47,407 nt of DNA from Candidatus Gastranaerophilales bacterium (GTDB lineage Bacteria; Cyanobacteriota; Vampirovibrionia; Gastranaerophilales; Gastranaerophilaceae): NCBI GenBank assembly GCA_947588785.1, contig CANPZN010000005.1, forward strand, positions 1 through 47,407. The letters run 5' to 3'. A program made the position numbers and the translations under genes. Positions 25,183 through 34,045 of this stretch are shown one piece after another. How positions within the stretch are numbered: the first letter of the stretch is position 1; every line of letters begins with the position of its first letter. A model generated the notes under the pieces. That model was not told the DNA's origin. It did no database searches and saw nothing but the letters and a program-made list of their open reading frames with translations.

Positions 25183-26187
25183 TTATTTAACTTCGTTTTT
25201 TAAATCAATACCAAGTGAATATTCATTTAAGTTCTTAATTGTCATGTTTAATATCCGTTGTACGGCTTCTTTTGTATCATATGCTATATGCGGAGTTGCT
25301 ATTACATTTTTCAAATTAAGTAATTTTGAATTAATCAGTGATGTCCTTAAATTTTTTAAATTAATATTTTCTCCGGGTCTTTTATTTGAAATTGTTTCTT
25401 CAAACTCTAAAACATCAATTGCTGCTCCTTTTATTCTATTTTCTAATAATGCGTTATATAATGCTTCGGTATCTATTAATTCTCCTCTTGCAGTATTTAT
25501 TATTACCGCATTTTCTTTCATTAAATTTATTCTTTCTTCGTTTAAAATATGATAAGTTGATGTGGTTAATGGTGCGTGAAGCATTATTATATCTGATAAT
25601 TTGCATATCGTATTTATATCTGTATATTTTATGTTATATTCATTTTTTAGTTCTTCATTCTCATGAATATCATGGCAGATAATATTCATTGAAAATCCTT
25701 TTGCTATTTTGATTGATTTTGATCCGATTGACCCTGTTCCTATTATTCCTATGATTTTATCATATAGTTCCATTCCGAATGTTTCAGGATACATATCTCC
25801 TTGTTTTAATTCATTTTGACCATAACAAATTCTGCGTACTAAATTTAACAATAATCCGAATGAATATTCTGCTACTGTATAATCTCCATAGTGCGGAGTA
25901 TTAGCTATTAGAATATTATGTTCATTACAATATTCTGTATCAATGTGGCTATATCCTACTGATCGTGTAAGTATTAATTTTAAATTCGGCAGTTTATTTA
26001 AAACATCTCTGTCTACTCTTGAACCTGTAAAAACTGATATTATTTCTGCTTGCTCTTCTTCTTTACTTAATTTCGTTTCGGATTCAAGAGTATTTGACTT
26101 AAATATTAAAATATATTTATCATTTAATTCTTGCTGAAAAAAGTTTTGTTCAAATTCTTTTATGTCATAAAAAACTATTGTTTGCAT
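25183..26187 (-). CDS. D-isomer-specific 2-hydroxyacid dehydrogenase
   Basis: NAD-dependent dehydrogenase of the D-lactate/phosphoglycerate type, 334 residues. Visible are the Rossmann motif GIIGTGSIGSKSIKIA, the HAPLT segment, the substrate Arg in NTARGELID, the later Glu region LEFEE and the catalytic His in TPHIAYDT. The sequence resembles fermentative D-lactate dehydrogenases more than the longer SerA, so reduction of pyruvate to D-lactate is plausible but unproven. The in-frame TTG four codons upstream is part of the ribosome site TTGGAG, so ATG 26187 is chosen. It stands alone between long spacers. Confidence 0.92.
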   Translation of the reverse strand: MQTIVFYDIKEFEQNFFQQELNDKYILIFKSNTLESETKLSKEEEQAEIISVFTGSRVDRDVLNKLPNLKLILTRSVGYSHIDTEYCNEHNILIANTPHYGDYTVAEYSFGLLLNLVRRICYGQNELKQGDMYPETFGMELYDKIIGIIGTGSIGSKSIKIAKGFSMNIICHDIHENEELKNEYNIKYTDINTICKLSDIIMLHAPLTTSTYHILNEERINLMKENAVIINTARGELIDTEALYNALLENRIKGAAIDVLEFEETISNKRPGENINLKNLRTSLINSKLLNLKNVIATPHIAYDTKEAVQRILNMTIKNLNEYSLGIDLKNEVK

Positions 26188-26210
26188 ATTATTCTCCAAT
26201 TTTTTTGTTT

Positions 26211-26269
26211 AATCAGACAGAATTAAGATAATTCTTAGTTGAATCTCTAATCTCATTTACTATCTGATT
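26211..26269 (-). promoter_or_regulatory. Nested hairpins in the leader of the hydroxyacid dehydrogenase gene
   Basis: AATCAGA (26211-26217) pairs with TCTGATT (26263-26269). Inside, AGAATTA, loop AGA, TAATTCT (26219-26235) makes a tight seven-base-pair hairpin. The structure ends 23 bases before the gene start. It could be a leader regulatory structure or the remains of a terminator for recN, whose stop is not far away on the same strand upstream; no T run follows. Confidence 0.35.
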
Positions 26270-26350
26270 CAGAGTTGAGTATCCTCGGACACTTTAATTA
26301 CTATAATAATTTATCAAAGAATAATAATATTTTAATTAGATTAGTGTTTA

Positions 26351-28003
26351 TTATACACCCAGTAGTTTTTTTGCAAATAATTCTGATTCTTCGTTTATTT
26401 CACCGGCACAAAGTAATGCCATTGCTTTTATTCTATTTTCACCTTTTAAATTGTATACTTTTACGCTGGTTTCTATGCCTTGTTCTTTTTTTACGTAGAA
26501 GTGAGATAATGCTTTTGCGGCTATGATTGGTTGGTGCGTTATTAATATTATTTGATGTGATTTTGAAAGATTGGTTATTTCATCCGCTACAGCTTGGGAC
26601 GCCTTTCCTGATATACCCGTATCTATTTCATCAAAGATTACCGTATTTGTATTATCTGCTTGGGCAAATATTGTTTTTATTGCAAGCATTATTCTTGATA
26701 TTTCTCCTCCTGAAGCTGTTTTTGCCAGGGGCTTTAATGTTTCTGAAACATTTGTTGTTATTAAAAATTCTACTCTATCTTTACCTCGTTCATTCATGTT
26801 ACATTCTTCAATATCTATTTGAAATCTTGATTTCGGTAATTCAAGTTTTTCTAATTCTTTTGTTACTGCATTTGATAATACTTCTGCAAGCTCTTTTCTC
26901 TCTTTTGAAATCGTTTTTGCCAGTATCTCCAAATCTTCAACAATATTTTTTATTTCTGTTTCTGTTTTATTTATTTCTTCCTGTGAATTTTCTATTGTAT
27001 TTAATTCTTCCGACAATTTATTATATGTATTAACTACTTCTTCCAGTGATGAACCGTATTTCCTTTTGAGTTTATCAAAAATACTAAGTCTTTCATTGAT
27101 ATAATCCATTCTTTCATTGTCATTTTCTTGTGATTCGGAATAATTTCTTAATTGTATGGCTAATTCTTTTAATGTTTCATAACAGTTAATAAAATCTTCT
27201 TCAATTTGTCTGTTACTTTCATCCATTCCGGTTAATTTTGATATATTGGATTTTATATTACTCATTGTATCTATTATATTTCCATCTTCGCCATATAATA
27301 CCCAATAAGATGAATATGATAAATCTTTTAATTTCTCCGCATTCGATAAAACATCTAATTCTTTTTGAAGTTTTTCATCTTCATTTATATCTTCTATTCC
27401 GGCATTCTCTATTTCGGAAATTTGAAAACTGATAAAATCTTTTTGTTGCTCATTTTCTTTAACAACCTTTGTAATTTCTTCGAGTTTTCTTTTTAATTCT
27501 AAATAGTGATTATATTTTTCTTTAAATAACGAAACATTATCTTTGTGTGATTTCGCTGCGAAATTGTCAAGTAAAATGATATGATTTTTAGGCTGAATAT
27601 AATTGTAACTTTGATGTTGAGTATGTATATCAAGAAGTTGTTCTCTTATATCTTTTATAAAATCAAGTGTGACCATCGTGCCATTTATTCTGTATCGTGA
27701 TGATGTCGGGGTTATTTCTTTTGATATAATTATTTCATTATCGAAAATATCAATTCCGTTATCGACTAAAACTTTTTGATTAAAATTCTCTTTCAGTTTT
27801 ATTGTTAATTCTATTAATGCTTTTTCTTTTCCGCTTTTAATTGATTCCCTATTCGATTTTGCTCCGAGGGCAGAATCGATAGCTCCTATTATTATACTCT
27901 TTCCGGCACCTGTTTCTCCCGTAAAAACATTAAAACCTTCATTAAATTCAAGTGTTATTTCTTCTATCAAAATATAATTTTTTATGGTAATTGATTTTAT
28001 CAT
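26351..28003 (-). CDS. recN: DNA repair protein RecN
   Basis: SMC-like ATPase acting early in double-strand-break repair. The 550-residue protein has Walker A FTGETGAGKSIIIGA at about residues 28-42, the QHQSYNYIQ region, two long charged coiled-coil stretches (about 150-220 and 280-380), then the ABC signature TASGGEISRIMLAIK and Walker B TVIFDEIDTGISG, and a final ITHQPIIAA. Length and order are as in the family. It begins one base after nadK and closes the grpE-dnaJ-...-recN gene string. Confidence 0.96.
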   Translation of the reverse strand: MIKSITIKNYILIEEITLEFNEGFNVFTGETGAGKSIIIGAIDSALGAKSNRESIKSGKEKALIELTIKLKENFNQKVLVDNGIDIFDNEIIISKEITPTSSRYRINGTMVTLDFIKDIREQLLDIHTQHQSYNYIQPKNHIILLDNFAAKSHKDNVSLFKEKYNHYLELKRKLEEITKVVKENEQQKDFISFQISEIENAGIEDINEDEKLQKELDVLSNAEKLKDLSYSSYWVLYGEDGNIIDTMSNIKSNISKLTGMDESNRQIEEDFINCYETLKELAIQLRNYSESQENDNERMDYINERLSIFDKLKRKYGSSLEEVVNTYNKLSEELNTIENSQEEINKTETEIKNIVEDLEILAKTISKERKELAEVLSNAVTKELEKLELPKSRFQIDIEECNMNERGKDRVEFLITTNVSETLKPLAKTASGGEISRIMLAIKTIFAQADNTNTVIFDEIDTGISGKASQAVADEITNLSKSHQIILITHQPIIAAKALSHFYVKKEQGIETSVKVYNLKGENRIKAMALLCAGEINEESELFAKKLLGV

Positions 28004-28004
28004 T

Positions 28005-28856
28005 TTAGCCTTTCCAGGAAAGTCCCCAGTGCAATTTCTCTTTTAATACCGAATAAAATGAATTTTTTTCAATGTTTAATAATAGCAGTTTTGTATTATA
28101 TTCACATTTTTTTATTTCTATTGCTTCATTTATTCCTAAATTATATGTTTCTTGTCCGTCGGCAGAAATTTTCAGCAATGGTTTATTTTGACTTGATGTT
28201 ATTTTAATAATTTCATTGGATGGAATTACTATTGGTCTTGCGTTCATTGTATGCGGACATATTGGTACTATTACTATTGCATCTAATGTTGGTGCAAGAA
28301 TCGGCCCTCCCGCTGATAATGTATATGCAGTAGATCCTGTTGGGGTAGATATTATTAAACCATCTGCAAGGTAATCACATACTATATTGTCATTTATATG
28401 TACATATAATCTTGATGTTCTTGAAAATGCCTCCCCCTTTATTACTATGTCATTTAGTGCATTTAATCTTCCGTCTAATGTGCTTAACATTATTCTATTT
28501 TCTATCTTAAATGAACCGTTTAATATATACTCTATTGCTTCTTGCGTTTGACTTGATTTCGCTTGTGATAAAAAACCTAATCGCCCAAGATTAATTCCTA
28601 AAATTGGTACATCATACTTTGCATAATATCTTGCTGTCTTTAAAATTGTTCCATCTCCGCCTAATACTATTGCAAATGTTATGTCTTTTTTATAATCATC
28701 CGTTGTATATAAAGCACAATTTATATTCATTTCTTGAAAACATTTTTCAATATCTAATCCTACATAATTTGCTTTTTGATTATCTCTATTATAAAAAATT
28801 CCTATTTTTGATATATTTATTAAATCGCCATTTACTGATTTTATTTCTCGTTCCAT
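28005..28856 (-). CDS. nadK: NAD kinase
   Basis: Phosphorylates NAD to NADP. The 283-residue product shows VLGGDGTILKTARYY near residue 64, LGINLGRLGFLSQ, and the second family motif STPTGSTAYTLSAGGPI, then PICPHTMNARPIV. Two in-frame ATGs occur. The first (28862) touches the ribosome site AAAGGA directly, while the second (28856) has a six-base spacing and is preferred. The gene sits between the O-methyltransferase and recN with almost no spacing; the nadK-recN pairing is widespread in bacteria. Confidence 0.95.
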   Translation of the reverse strand: MEREIKSVNGDLINISKIGIFYNRDNQKANYVGLDIEKCFQEMNINCALYTTDDYKKDITFAIVLGGDGTILKTARYYAKYDVPILGINLGRLGFLSQAKSSQTQEAIEYILNGSFKIENRIMLSTLDGRLNALNDIVIKGEAFSRTSRLYVHINDNIVCDYLADGLIISTPTGSTAYTLSAGGPILAPTLDAIVIVPICPHTMNARPIVIPSNEIIKITSSQNKPLLKISADGQETYNLGINEAIEIKKCEYNTKLLLLNIEKNSFYSVLKEKLHWGLSWKG

Positions 28857-28858
28857 TA

Positions 28859-29416
28859 TCATTCCTTTATTTTGTATGCCATTAAAAGACCATCCGGTAA
28901 GTCTAATATTTGCACTTGATAATTCTCATCTTCTGAAATGGCTTCTACAAAAGGTTGTACCTTCGCCGCATGTGATATAATATTGTCTGCCAGTATTATT
29001 CCGCCAATATTTAATAATGGATTTACTGCCTCATAAAATTTTATATATTCCTGCTTATTTGCATCTATAAATACTAAATCAAATTTTTCTTTTATTTCAT
29101 TTGTTATTATATTGTAAGCTTGTCCTATTTTAAATGTCGCTATATCTGATAATCCGCATTCCTCAAAATATTCTCGTGCTAAACTTTGCCGTTTCTCCCA
29201 AAATTCAATTGTTGTCAGATGCCCTTTTGTATCTTTTAAAGCATCTGCTATCCATAATCCGGAATAACCGTTTGAAGTCCCTATTTCTAATACATTCTTT
29301 GCCTTCATTGCTTTTATCAGCATATTAATGAAATTTCCGGTTTGATGTGATACATTCCAAAATTCATCTTGGGTTTTTTCTAGTTTTGTTATTCTTTCCT
29401 TTAATTTACTGTCCAT
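28859..29416 (-). CDS. SAM-dependent O-methyltransferase (family 3)
   Basis: A 185-residue class I methyltransferase resembling the caffeoyl-CoA/catechol type. The SAM motif LEIGTSNGYSGLWIADAL lies near residue 40. An acidic residue after the second strand (TTIEFWEKR) follows, and the metal-binding Asp is in FDLVFIDANKQEY with GGIILADNII behind it. The acceptor is unknown; bacterial members act on small hydroxylated aromatics or on tRNA (TrmR-like), and this gene's place among housekeeping genes would allow either. It overlaps the beta-propeller gene upstream by 11 bases. Confidence 0.88.
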   Translation of the reverse strand: MDSKLKERITKLEKTQDEFWNVSHQTGNFINMLIKAMKAKNVLEIGTSNGYSGLWIADALKDTKGHLTTIEFWEKRQSLAREYFEECGLSDIATFKIGQAYNIITNEIKEKFDLVFIDANKQEYIKFYEAVNPLLNIGGIILADNIISHAAKVQPFVEAISEDENYQVQILDLPDGLLMAYKIKE

Positions 29417-31025
29417 TTTTTCTTTCCAGTATTGTTATCATATTTATGTACTCGCTTATTGGAAGAGTCTGTATCGCTTTATCTTTTGTTGTATCATATA
29501 CCACATATTTTAAATCGGACATATTTGTTATTATTGCAAGATTTGAATTAGGTACAGGGGTGAATGCTTTAGAAAATCCATCTACAGGCAGTTTCTCTGT
29601 CTTTAATTCTTTTGAATCCGTATCATATGTATATACGCTATTATTTCCTGCACATAATACATATAATTTTTTATCTTTTGAATATATATCTACCGGTTTT
29701 GAACCTATATTTATATCTTTTATACTTGTTGCATATTTTTTTATATGTTGAAATTCTTCACCTGCCAATAAAAGTTCATCGTCATTTCCTTCATAGATTA
29801 AATCATCCATGTACATATCTGAATTTCTGTTTTCTTCTTCTTTTATTGCTGTTTCTTTTCGGCGTTGTTTTCTTGATTTCGTTATTTTATTATCTTGTAA
29901 TAAATCATAGCTGATTATTCTTAATTTTGATTGTGTTCTTGAAGCTGTGTAAATTTTATCATCTTTTAAGATTAATTTTATTGCATTCGGGTAATTGGAA
30001 ATTAATTTATTATCATAACCGTTAATTAAGTCAAGAATGTATATATTAGAAGTTTTCATATCTATATATGCTAACTTGCTGCCATCCTCTGACAAACTTA
30101 ATCTTTGTGGGGCACCTACTAATTGAACTTTTTCTTTTACAGATAGTGTATCTAAGTCTATTATGGTTAATGATTCATCTTTTATACTTGCTACATATGC
30201 TTTTTTATTTATGTCATCGACTGTTATTTCTGACGGAATTGCAGTTAAATCTATATGTTTTACTATATATTCATCATTAACATCAATTACATCAATATTC
30301 CTTTTATTGTTTGTTGCTGCAAGTATGTACTTACCATTTAATGCAGATTTTACATCTTTCATTACTCCTGATGTCTTTAATGAGTACAACGGTTCTGTTA
30401 CGTTTGATGTAAAAATCTGTAAATATTCTGTTTGAAAATTGTTTACGAAAAACAATTTATTTTTTAATTGTTCCGGAACACTGTATTGTTTTGTATCTTG
30501 TATTCTTTTTCCGCTTGGTAATGGTGCTGTACGCTTTCCGATTATAAATGTTGTTGTCTTTGCACTTCCTATAAGCGGAACTTGTACATCTCCTAAAATA
30601 CCGGCCAGACTATCCGGTAATACAAATCCTCTGGGTACCATCATATCTTGGGGAATTGCACCTGTCTTAACTTCAATTGGCCAATCTATATTTCTGACTG
30701 TTAATGTATCTGAATCAGTTCTTATTATTTTTATTAGTGCAAGATTATTGTTAAATAATATTAAATCTGGATATTTTTCAATTGTTTGATTCTCGGGATA
30801 TGTTTTTACTATTTCTAAGGATTCTACATCTTTTGGATATGCCGGTAATACGGGCATATACATTAAATTGTCATTATATATAATAAGCCCGTCAAACCTT
30901 ATCGATGGTACATCCTTTTGTGATGTTAAAAATTGTTTTACATTCTTGGGTAATTGTGTTGCTTCTGCTTGCATGACACTTATAAAAAATATTATTAGCA
31001 TTGAAACTATTAATTTTATTTTCAT
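29406..31025 (-). CDS. Exported YncE-like beta-propeller protein
   Basis: A 539-residue protein with a signal peptide (hydrophobic residues 4-19, possible cleavage after AEA near 23), so it is exported. The middle holds YVTN/YncE-like blades, such as GKYILAATNNKRNIDVIDVN, NKKAYVASIKDESLTIIDLD and GSKLAYIDMKTSNIYILDL, and two more near the C-terminus. A charged insert (KSRKQRRKETAIKEEENR) at about 395-412 breaks the propeller. The function is unknown; such proteins often bind other envelope proteins or metals. It is embedded in a cytosolic stress and cofactor operon, which is unusual for an envelope protein. Confidence 0.8.
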   Translation of the reverse strand: MKIKLIVSMLIIFFISVMQAEATQLPKNVKQFLTSQKDVPSIRFDGLIIYNDNLMYMPVLPAYPKDVESLEIVKTYPENQTIEKYPDLILFNNNLALIKIIRTDSDTLTVRNIDWPIEVKTGAIPQDMMVPRGFVLPDSLAGILGDVQVPLIGSAKTTTFIIGKRTAPLPSGKRIQDTKQYSVPEQLKNKLFFVNNFQTEYLQIFTSNVTEPLYSLKTSGVMKDVKSALNGKYILAATNNKRNIDVIDVNDEYIVKHIDLTAIPSEITVDDINKKAYVASIKDESLTIIDLDTLSVKEKVQLVGAPQRLSLSEDGSKLAYIDMKTSNIYILDLINGYDNKLISNYPNAIKLILKDDKIYTASRTQSKLRIISYDLLQDNKITKSRKQRRKETAIKEEENRNSDMYMDDLIYEGNDDELLLAGEEFQHIKKYATSIKDINIGSKPVDIYSKDKKLYVLCAGNNSVYTYDTDSKELKTEKLPVDGFSKAFTPVPNSNLAIITNMSDLKYVVYDTTKDKAIQTLPISEYINMITILERKNGQ

Positions 31026-31035
31026 ATTCCCTCAT

Positions 31036-32157
31036 TTAATTGTGAAGTACATTTTTCATTTTATCAATAAATTTTGATGCCGGTTTTTTATTCCTTGAAA
31101 TTTCAAATAATTTTCCATACAATTGTTTCTCTTCAGCACTTAAATTTTGAGGTGTTTTTATATTTATTATAAAATTATGATTTCCTCTTTTTTGTGAATT
31201 ACCTAAATTGGGAACACCTGCACCTTTAATCTGAAGAACTTTTCCTTGTTCTACTCCGGCTGGAATGGTCAGCATCTGTTTTCCGTCCAATGTATCTACT
31301 TCTATTGTATCACCTATCGCAGCTTGTGGAAAGGATATATCTATTGTTGAATATATATCAAATCCTTCTCTTTTAAATTCTTTGTGTTCTTTTACATATA
31401 AAACTACTATTAAATCTCCGGCTCTGCCGCCATTCTTTCCGCAATTTCCTTCTCCGGATAAACCAATTCTTGAACCATTATTTACACCTGCTGGTATATT
31501 TATTTTTAACTTCCTTTGTACTTCCAAACGTCCGTCCCCGTGACATTTCGGACAAGGATTTGTATTTATTCTTCCGCTTCCGCCGCATTTTGGGCAAGTC
31601 GTAATTTGTCTGAAACTGCCTAGTGGAGTTTGCGTAACTTGTTGTACTCGACCTGTTCCTCCGCAAGTCGGACAAGTCTCCGGCTTCGATCCTGCTTTCG
31701 CTCCTGTTCCCTTACATTCATCACACGTTTCTAAATGTGATATTGTTACTTCTTTTTCTACTCCAAAAACAGCTTCTTCAAATTCTATTTGCATATTTAA
31801 TCTTAAATCAGCTCCATTTTGCGGACTGTTTGGATTCGTTGCACGCTCTGAAAATCCGAAGCCTCCGAAAAAACTCTCAAATATGTCATTTAAATCTCCA
31901 AATCCACTATCAAATGGCCCTGAAGTATTAAATCCTGCATCTCGTAAGCCGTCTTCTCCATATCTGTCATATGTTGCACGTTTGTTATCATCCATTAACG
32001 TTTCATATGCTTTCCCTAATTCTTTAAATTTCTCTTCCGCATCCGGAGCTTTATTTACATCCGGATGATATTGTCTTGCTTTTTTTCTGAATGCTGATTT
32101 TATTTCATCTTTCGTTGCATTCTTTTCTATTCCTAATATTTCGTAATAATCGCTCAT
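31036..32157 (-). CDS. dnaJ: Chaperone protein DnaJ
   Basis: Co-chaperone that delivers unfolded proteins to DnaK and stimulates its ATPase. The 373-residue type I protein has the J domain with YHPDVN near residue 33, a Gly/Phe-rich linker (FDSGFGDLNDIFESFFGGFG), four zinc-finger repeats of the type CDECKGTG, CPTCGGTG, CPKCGGSG, CPKCHGDG at about 147-215, and the substrate-binding C-terminal domains. A TTG six codons upstream extends the frame, but ATG 32157 gives the standard start MSDYYEILG. grpE lies 105 bases upstream with no dnaK between them. Confidence 0.97.
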   Translation of the reverse strand: MSDYYEILGIEKNATKDEIKSAFRKKARQYHPDVNKAPDAEEKFKELGKAYETLMDDNKRATYDRYGEDGLRDAGFNTSGPFDSGFGDLNDIFESFFGGFGFSERATNPNSPQNGADLRLNMQIEFEEAVFGVEKEVTISHLETCDECKGTGAKAGSKPETCPTCGGTGRVQQVTQTPLGSFRQITTCPKCGGSGRINTNPCPKCHGDGRLEVQRKLKINIPAGVNNGSRIGLSGEGNCGKNGGRAGDLIVVLYVKEHKEFKREGFDIYSTIDISFPQAAIGDTIEVDTLDGKQMLTIPAGVEQGKVLQIKGAGVPNLGNSQKRGNHNFIINIKTPQNLSAEEKQLYGKLFEISRNKKPASKFIDKMKNVLHN

Positions 32158-32262
32158 TCTCTTCTGTTCTTTCAACTAATGTATTCTATTAAATTCTTGT
32201 CTTCAACCTTTTCTGGTTTTACTCTTTTATTTCTATATTTCACGAATTTATTAACTATTTAC

Positions 32263-32904
32263 TTATTTTACCGCTACCGATACCATTGCGGGACGAAGTA
32301 CTTTATCTCCTAATTTGTATCCCTTTTGCAATTCTTGTAATATTGTTTCTTCTTCATGTTCATCTGTTTGCGTTTGCATTACTGCTTCATGTAAATTTGG
32401 ATCAAATTTTTCTCCGACACTTTTTATTTGTTCAAGTCCTAATTTTGTTAGTGAATCATTTAATTGTTTATTTAGTATGAAAAAAGTTTCTTTCATTTTG
32501 TCTATATTATCTATCTTCTCTACGGTTTTCATTGCTCTGTCAAAATTATCTACCACTTCTATTACTTTTTTCATGCATTCTTCTGCTCCGTATTTTAATA
32601 GTGCTTCTCTTTCCTGTATTTGTCTTTTTCTATAATTATCAAAATCTGCAGCCAACCTTATGTATTGATTATTCAATTGTTCAAAATCTTTTTTGATTCT
32701 TTCTGTTTCATCTTCTTCTTTTATTTCTGATGTCTCTTTTTGTGTTTCTTCTTCTATATTTTTTTCTTGGGGTATAGTATTTTCATTTTCAATTTCTTTA
32801 TTTTCGTCTGCCATAATATTTATATTTTCTCCATTTACTTTGTCATTATCTAAAAAAGGATTTTCCTTTTCTTTGTTTATTTTATTTTGAAAAAAGTTTT
32901 TCAT
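32263..32904 (-). CDS. grpE: Nucleotide exchange factor GrpE
   Basis: Releases ADP from DnaK so that the chaperone cycle continues. The 213-residue protein has a long acidic, disordered N-terminal part (about 1-70), the dimerising helix (EQLNNQYIRLAADFDNYRKR), and the C-terminal signature LGLEQIKSVGEKFDPNLHEA. An internal ATG at residue 31 could be an alternative start, but the first ATG has a ribosome site (AAAGG) and a promoter. grpE heads the minus-strand string grpE, dnaJ, beta-propeller, methyltransferase, nadK, recN. Confidence 0.95.
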   Translation of the reverse strand: MKNFFQNKINKEKENPFLDNDKVNGENINIMADENKEIENENTIPQEKNIEEETQKETSEIKEEDETERIKKDFEQLNNQYIRLAADFDNYRKRQIQEREALLKYGAEECMKKVIEVVDNFDRAMKTVEKIDNIDKMKETFFILNKQLNDSLTKLGLEQIKSVGEKFDPNLHEAVMQTQTDEHEEETILQELQKGYKLGDKVLRPAMVSVAVK

Positions 32905-32933
32905 TATCCTTTATACTCTCCCTCTTATTTTAT

Positions 32934-32961
32934 ATTATAAAATATCAAGATCTTTACTCAA
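32934..32961 (-). promoter_or_regulatory. grpE promoter
   Basis: On the minus strand: -35 TTGAGT (32961-32956), a 16-base spacer and a perfect -10 TATAAT (32939-32934). No CIRCE element (TTAGCACTC with its inverted copy) is present, so HrcA control is not indicated. Confidence 0.55.
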
Positions 32962-33002
32962 TATTTATTAATTTTTTTTTAACTTTTTTCGTTTTATATC
33001 TC

Positions 33003-33031
33003 TTGTTTTAACTTTAAAAAAACTGTATTAT
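33003..33031 (+). promoter_or_regulatory. Promoter of the GNAT-like gene
   Basis: TTGTTT (33003-33008), exactly 17 bases, TATTAT (33026-33031). The ribosome site AAGG at 33037-33040 follows, giving a short leader. It is divergent from the grpE promoter. Confidence 0.5.
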
Positions 33032-33049
33032 TTAAAAAGGTATTCTTAT

Positions 33050-34045
33050 ATGGCTAAAATTAAAAAAATAAGTTTCGCTGATATTTTAAATGTTAAAAAA
33101 TTAATTTCTATTGTTTGTAATGATAAAGTTATGACTTATAGACGTTTATTTTGGCTTTCTGTTCCTGTTACTTTCTTGCAAAATCTTGTTTATAATGTGC
33201 ATTTTAGAAAATTACCTGAAAGTTATGTCGTTTATAATAATGAAAACTTTTTAAAAGGTATTATTACTGTCAAATCTCAGTTCGGTAACCCCTTTAAATG
33301 GCAGATAAAAAGACTCTTTCTTGATAAAAATGCTTATGAAGAAGGTAAACAACTTCTTGAATATATCATTGCAAAATTCGGTGCCAGAGGTGTTGATACT
33401 TTTTATATTTCTATCGATGATAATCAACAGGATTTAATTGACCTCTTTATTAAAGGTTGTGGCTTTAGATTATGTGCTTCTGAAGAATTATGGTATGTTT
33501 CTAACTTAAATTTCCTTGATAATCAATTCGATTTTACTGATTTTAAAAAATTTAAAAATTCTGATTCTGCTTTATGTTCTGCTTTATATAATGAGAATTT
33601 AATTACTCATTATAAATATTCTCTCTCAAAAGAAAAAGATGAATTTAAAGACAAATTCCTTCAAGGATTTAATTCTTATTCTGATTTTAAATACTTGCTT
33701 GAAAATAAACAAAATAAACAAATTAAAGCTTTTATTGAAATACGTACTTTGGATAATAAAAATTATTTTCTTGATGTTATTATTCCTCCTGCCTTTTTTG
33801 ATTTGTATCCTTCTATTTTGTCTTTTTCAGTTAAAGAAATTGTTAAAAGAAATAAAAAATTTAAGTTATATATTAAAAATAGAAAATATCTCCAAGCCGG
33901 AGATCTAATGACTAATTATTTTAAAGAAAATAAATTTGAACTCTTACAAAATAATGCTATTTTAGTTAAAGATTTCTTTAAAACTATTAAAAATGATTCC
34001 AGAAGTTTTAATGATGTAATAATTTTTAGTGGCTTTGAAGTTTAA
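33050..34045 (+). CDS. GNAT-like protein of unknown function
   Basis: A 331-residue protein that I cannot name. Residues about 55-150 have the strand-helix pattern of an acyltransferase (GNAT) fold: ESYVVYNNENFLKGIITVKS, a strand-turn IKRLFLDKNAYEEGKQLLEYII, then DTFYISIDDNQQDLIDLFIKGCGF. The usual acetyl-CoA loop (Q/R-x-x-G-x-G/A) is not obvious; GARG is the closest. A similar second half (residues 180-310) may be a duplicated, diverged domain. It contains no signal peptide. Codons end mainly in T, as in other plus-strand genes in this part. It converges with and overlaps the radical SAM gene by four bases. Confidence 0.75.
   Translation: MAKIKKISFADILNVKKLISIVCNDKVMTYRRLFWLSVPVTFLQNLVYNVHFRKLPESYVVYNNENFLKGIITVKSQFGNPFKWQIKRLFLDKNAYEEGKQLLEYIIAKFGARGVDTFYISIDDNQQDLIDLFIKGCGFRLCASEELWYVSNLNFLDNQFDFTDFKKFKNSDSALCSALYNENLITHYKYSLSKEKDEFKDKFLQGFNSYSDFKYLLENKQNKQIKAFIEIRTLDNKNYFLDVIIPPAFFDLYPSILSFSVKEIVKRNKKFKLYIKNRKYLQAGDLMTNYFKENKFELLQNNAILVKDFFKTIKNDSRSFNDVIIFSGFEV

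Noticed and set aside
26527-27033. Plus-strand frame rich in Leu/Tyr opposite recN
   Set aside because: It is a shadow of recN codons: the composition is what antisense Lys/Glu-rich coiled coil gives, with no ribosome site.
32905-33049. HrcA/CIRCE heat-shock operator before grpE
   Set aside because: No TTAGCACTC-N9-GAGTGCTAA-like sequence occurs in the spacer.
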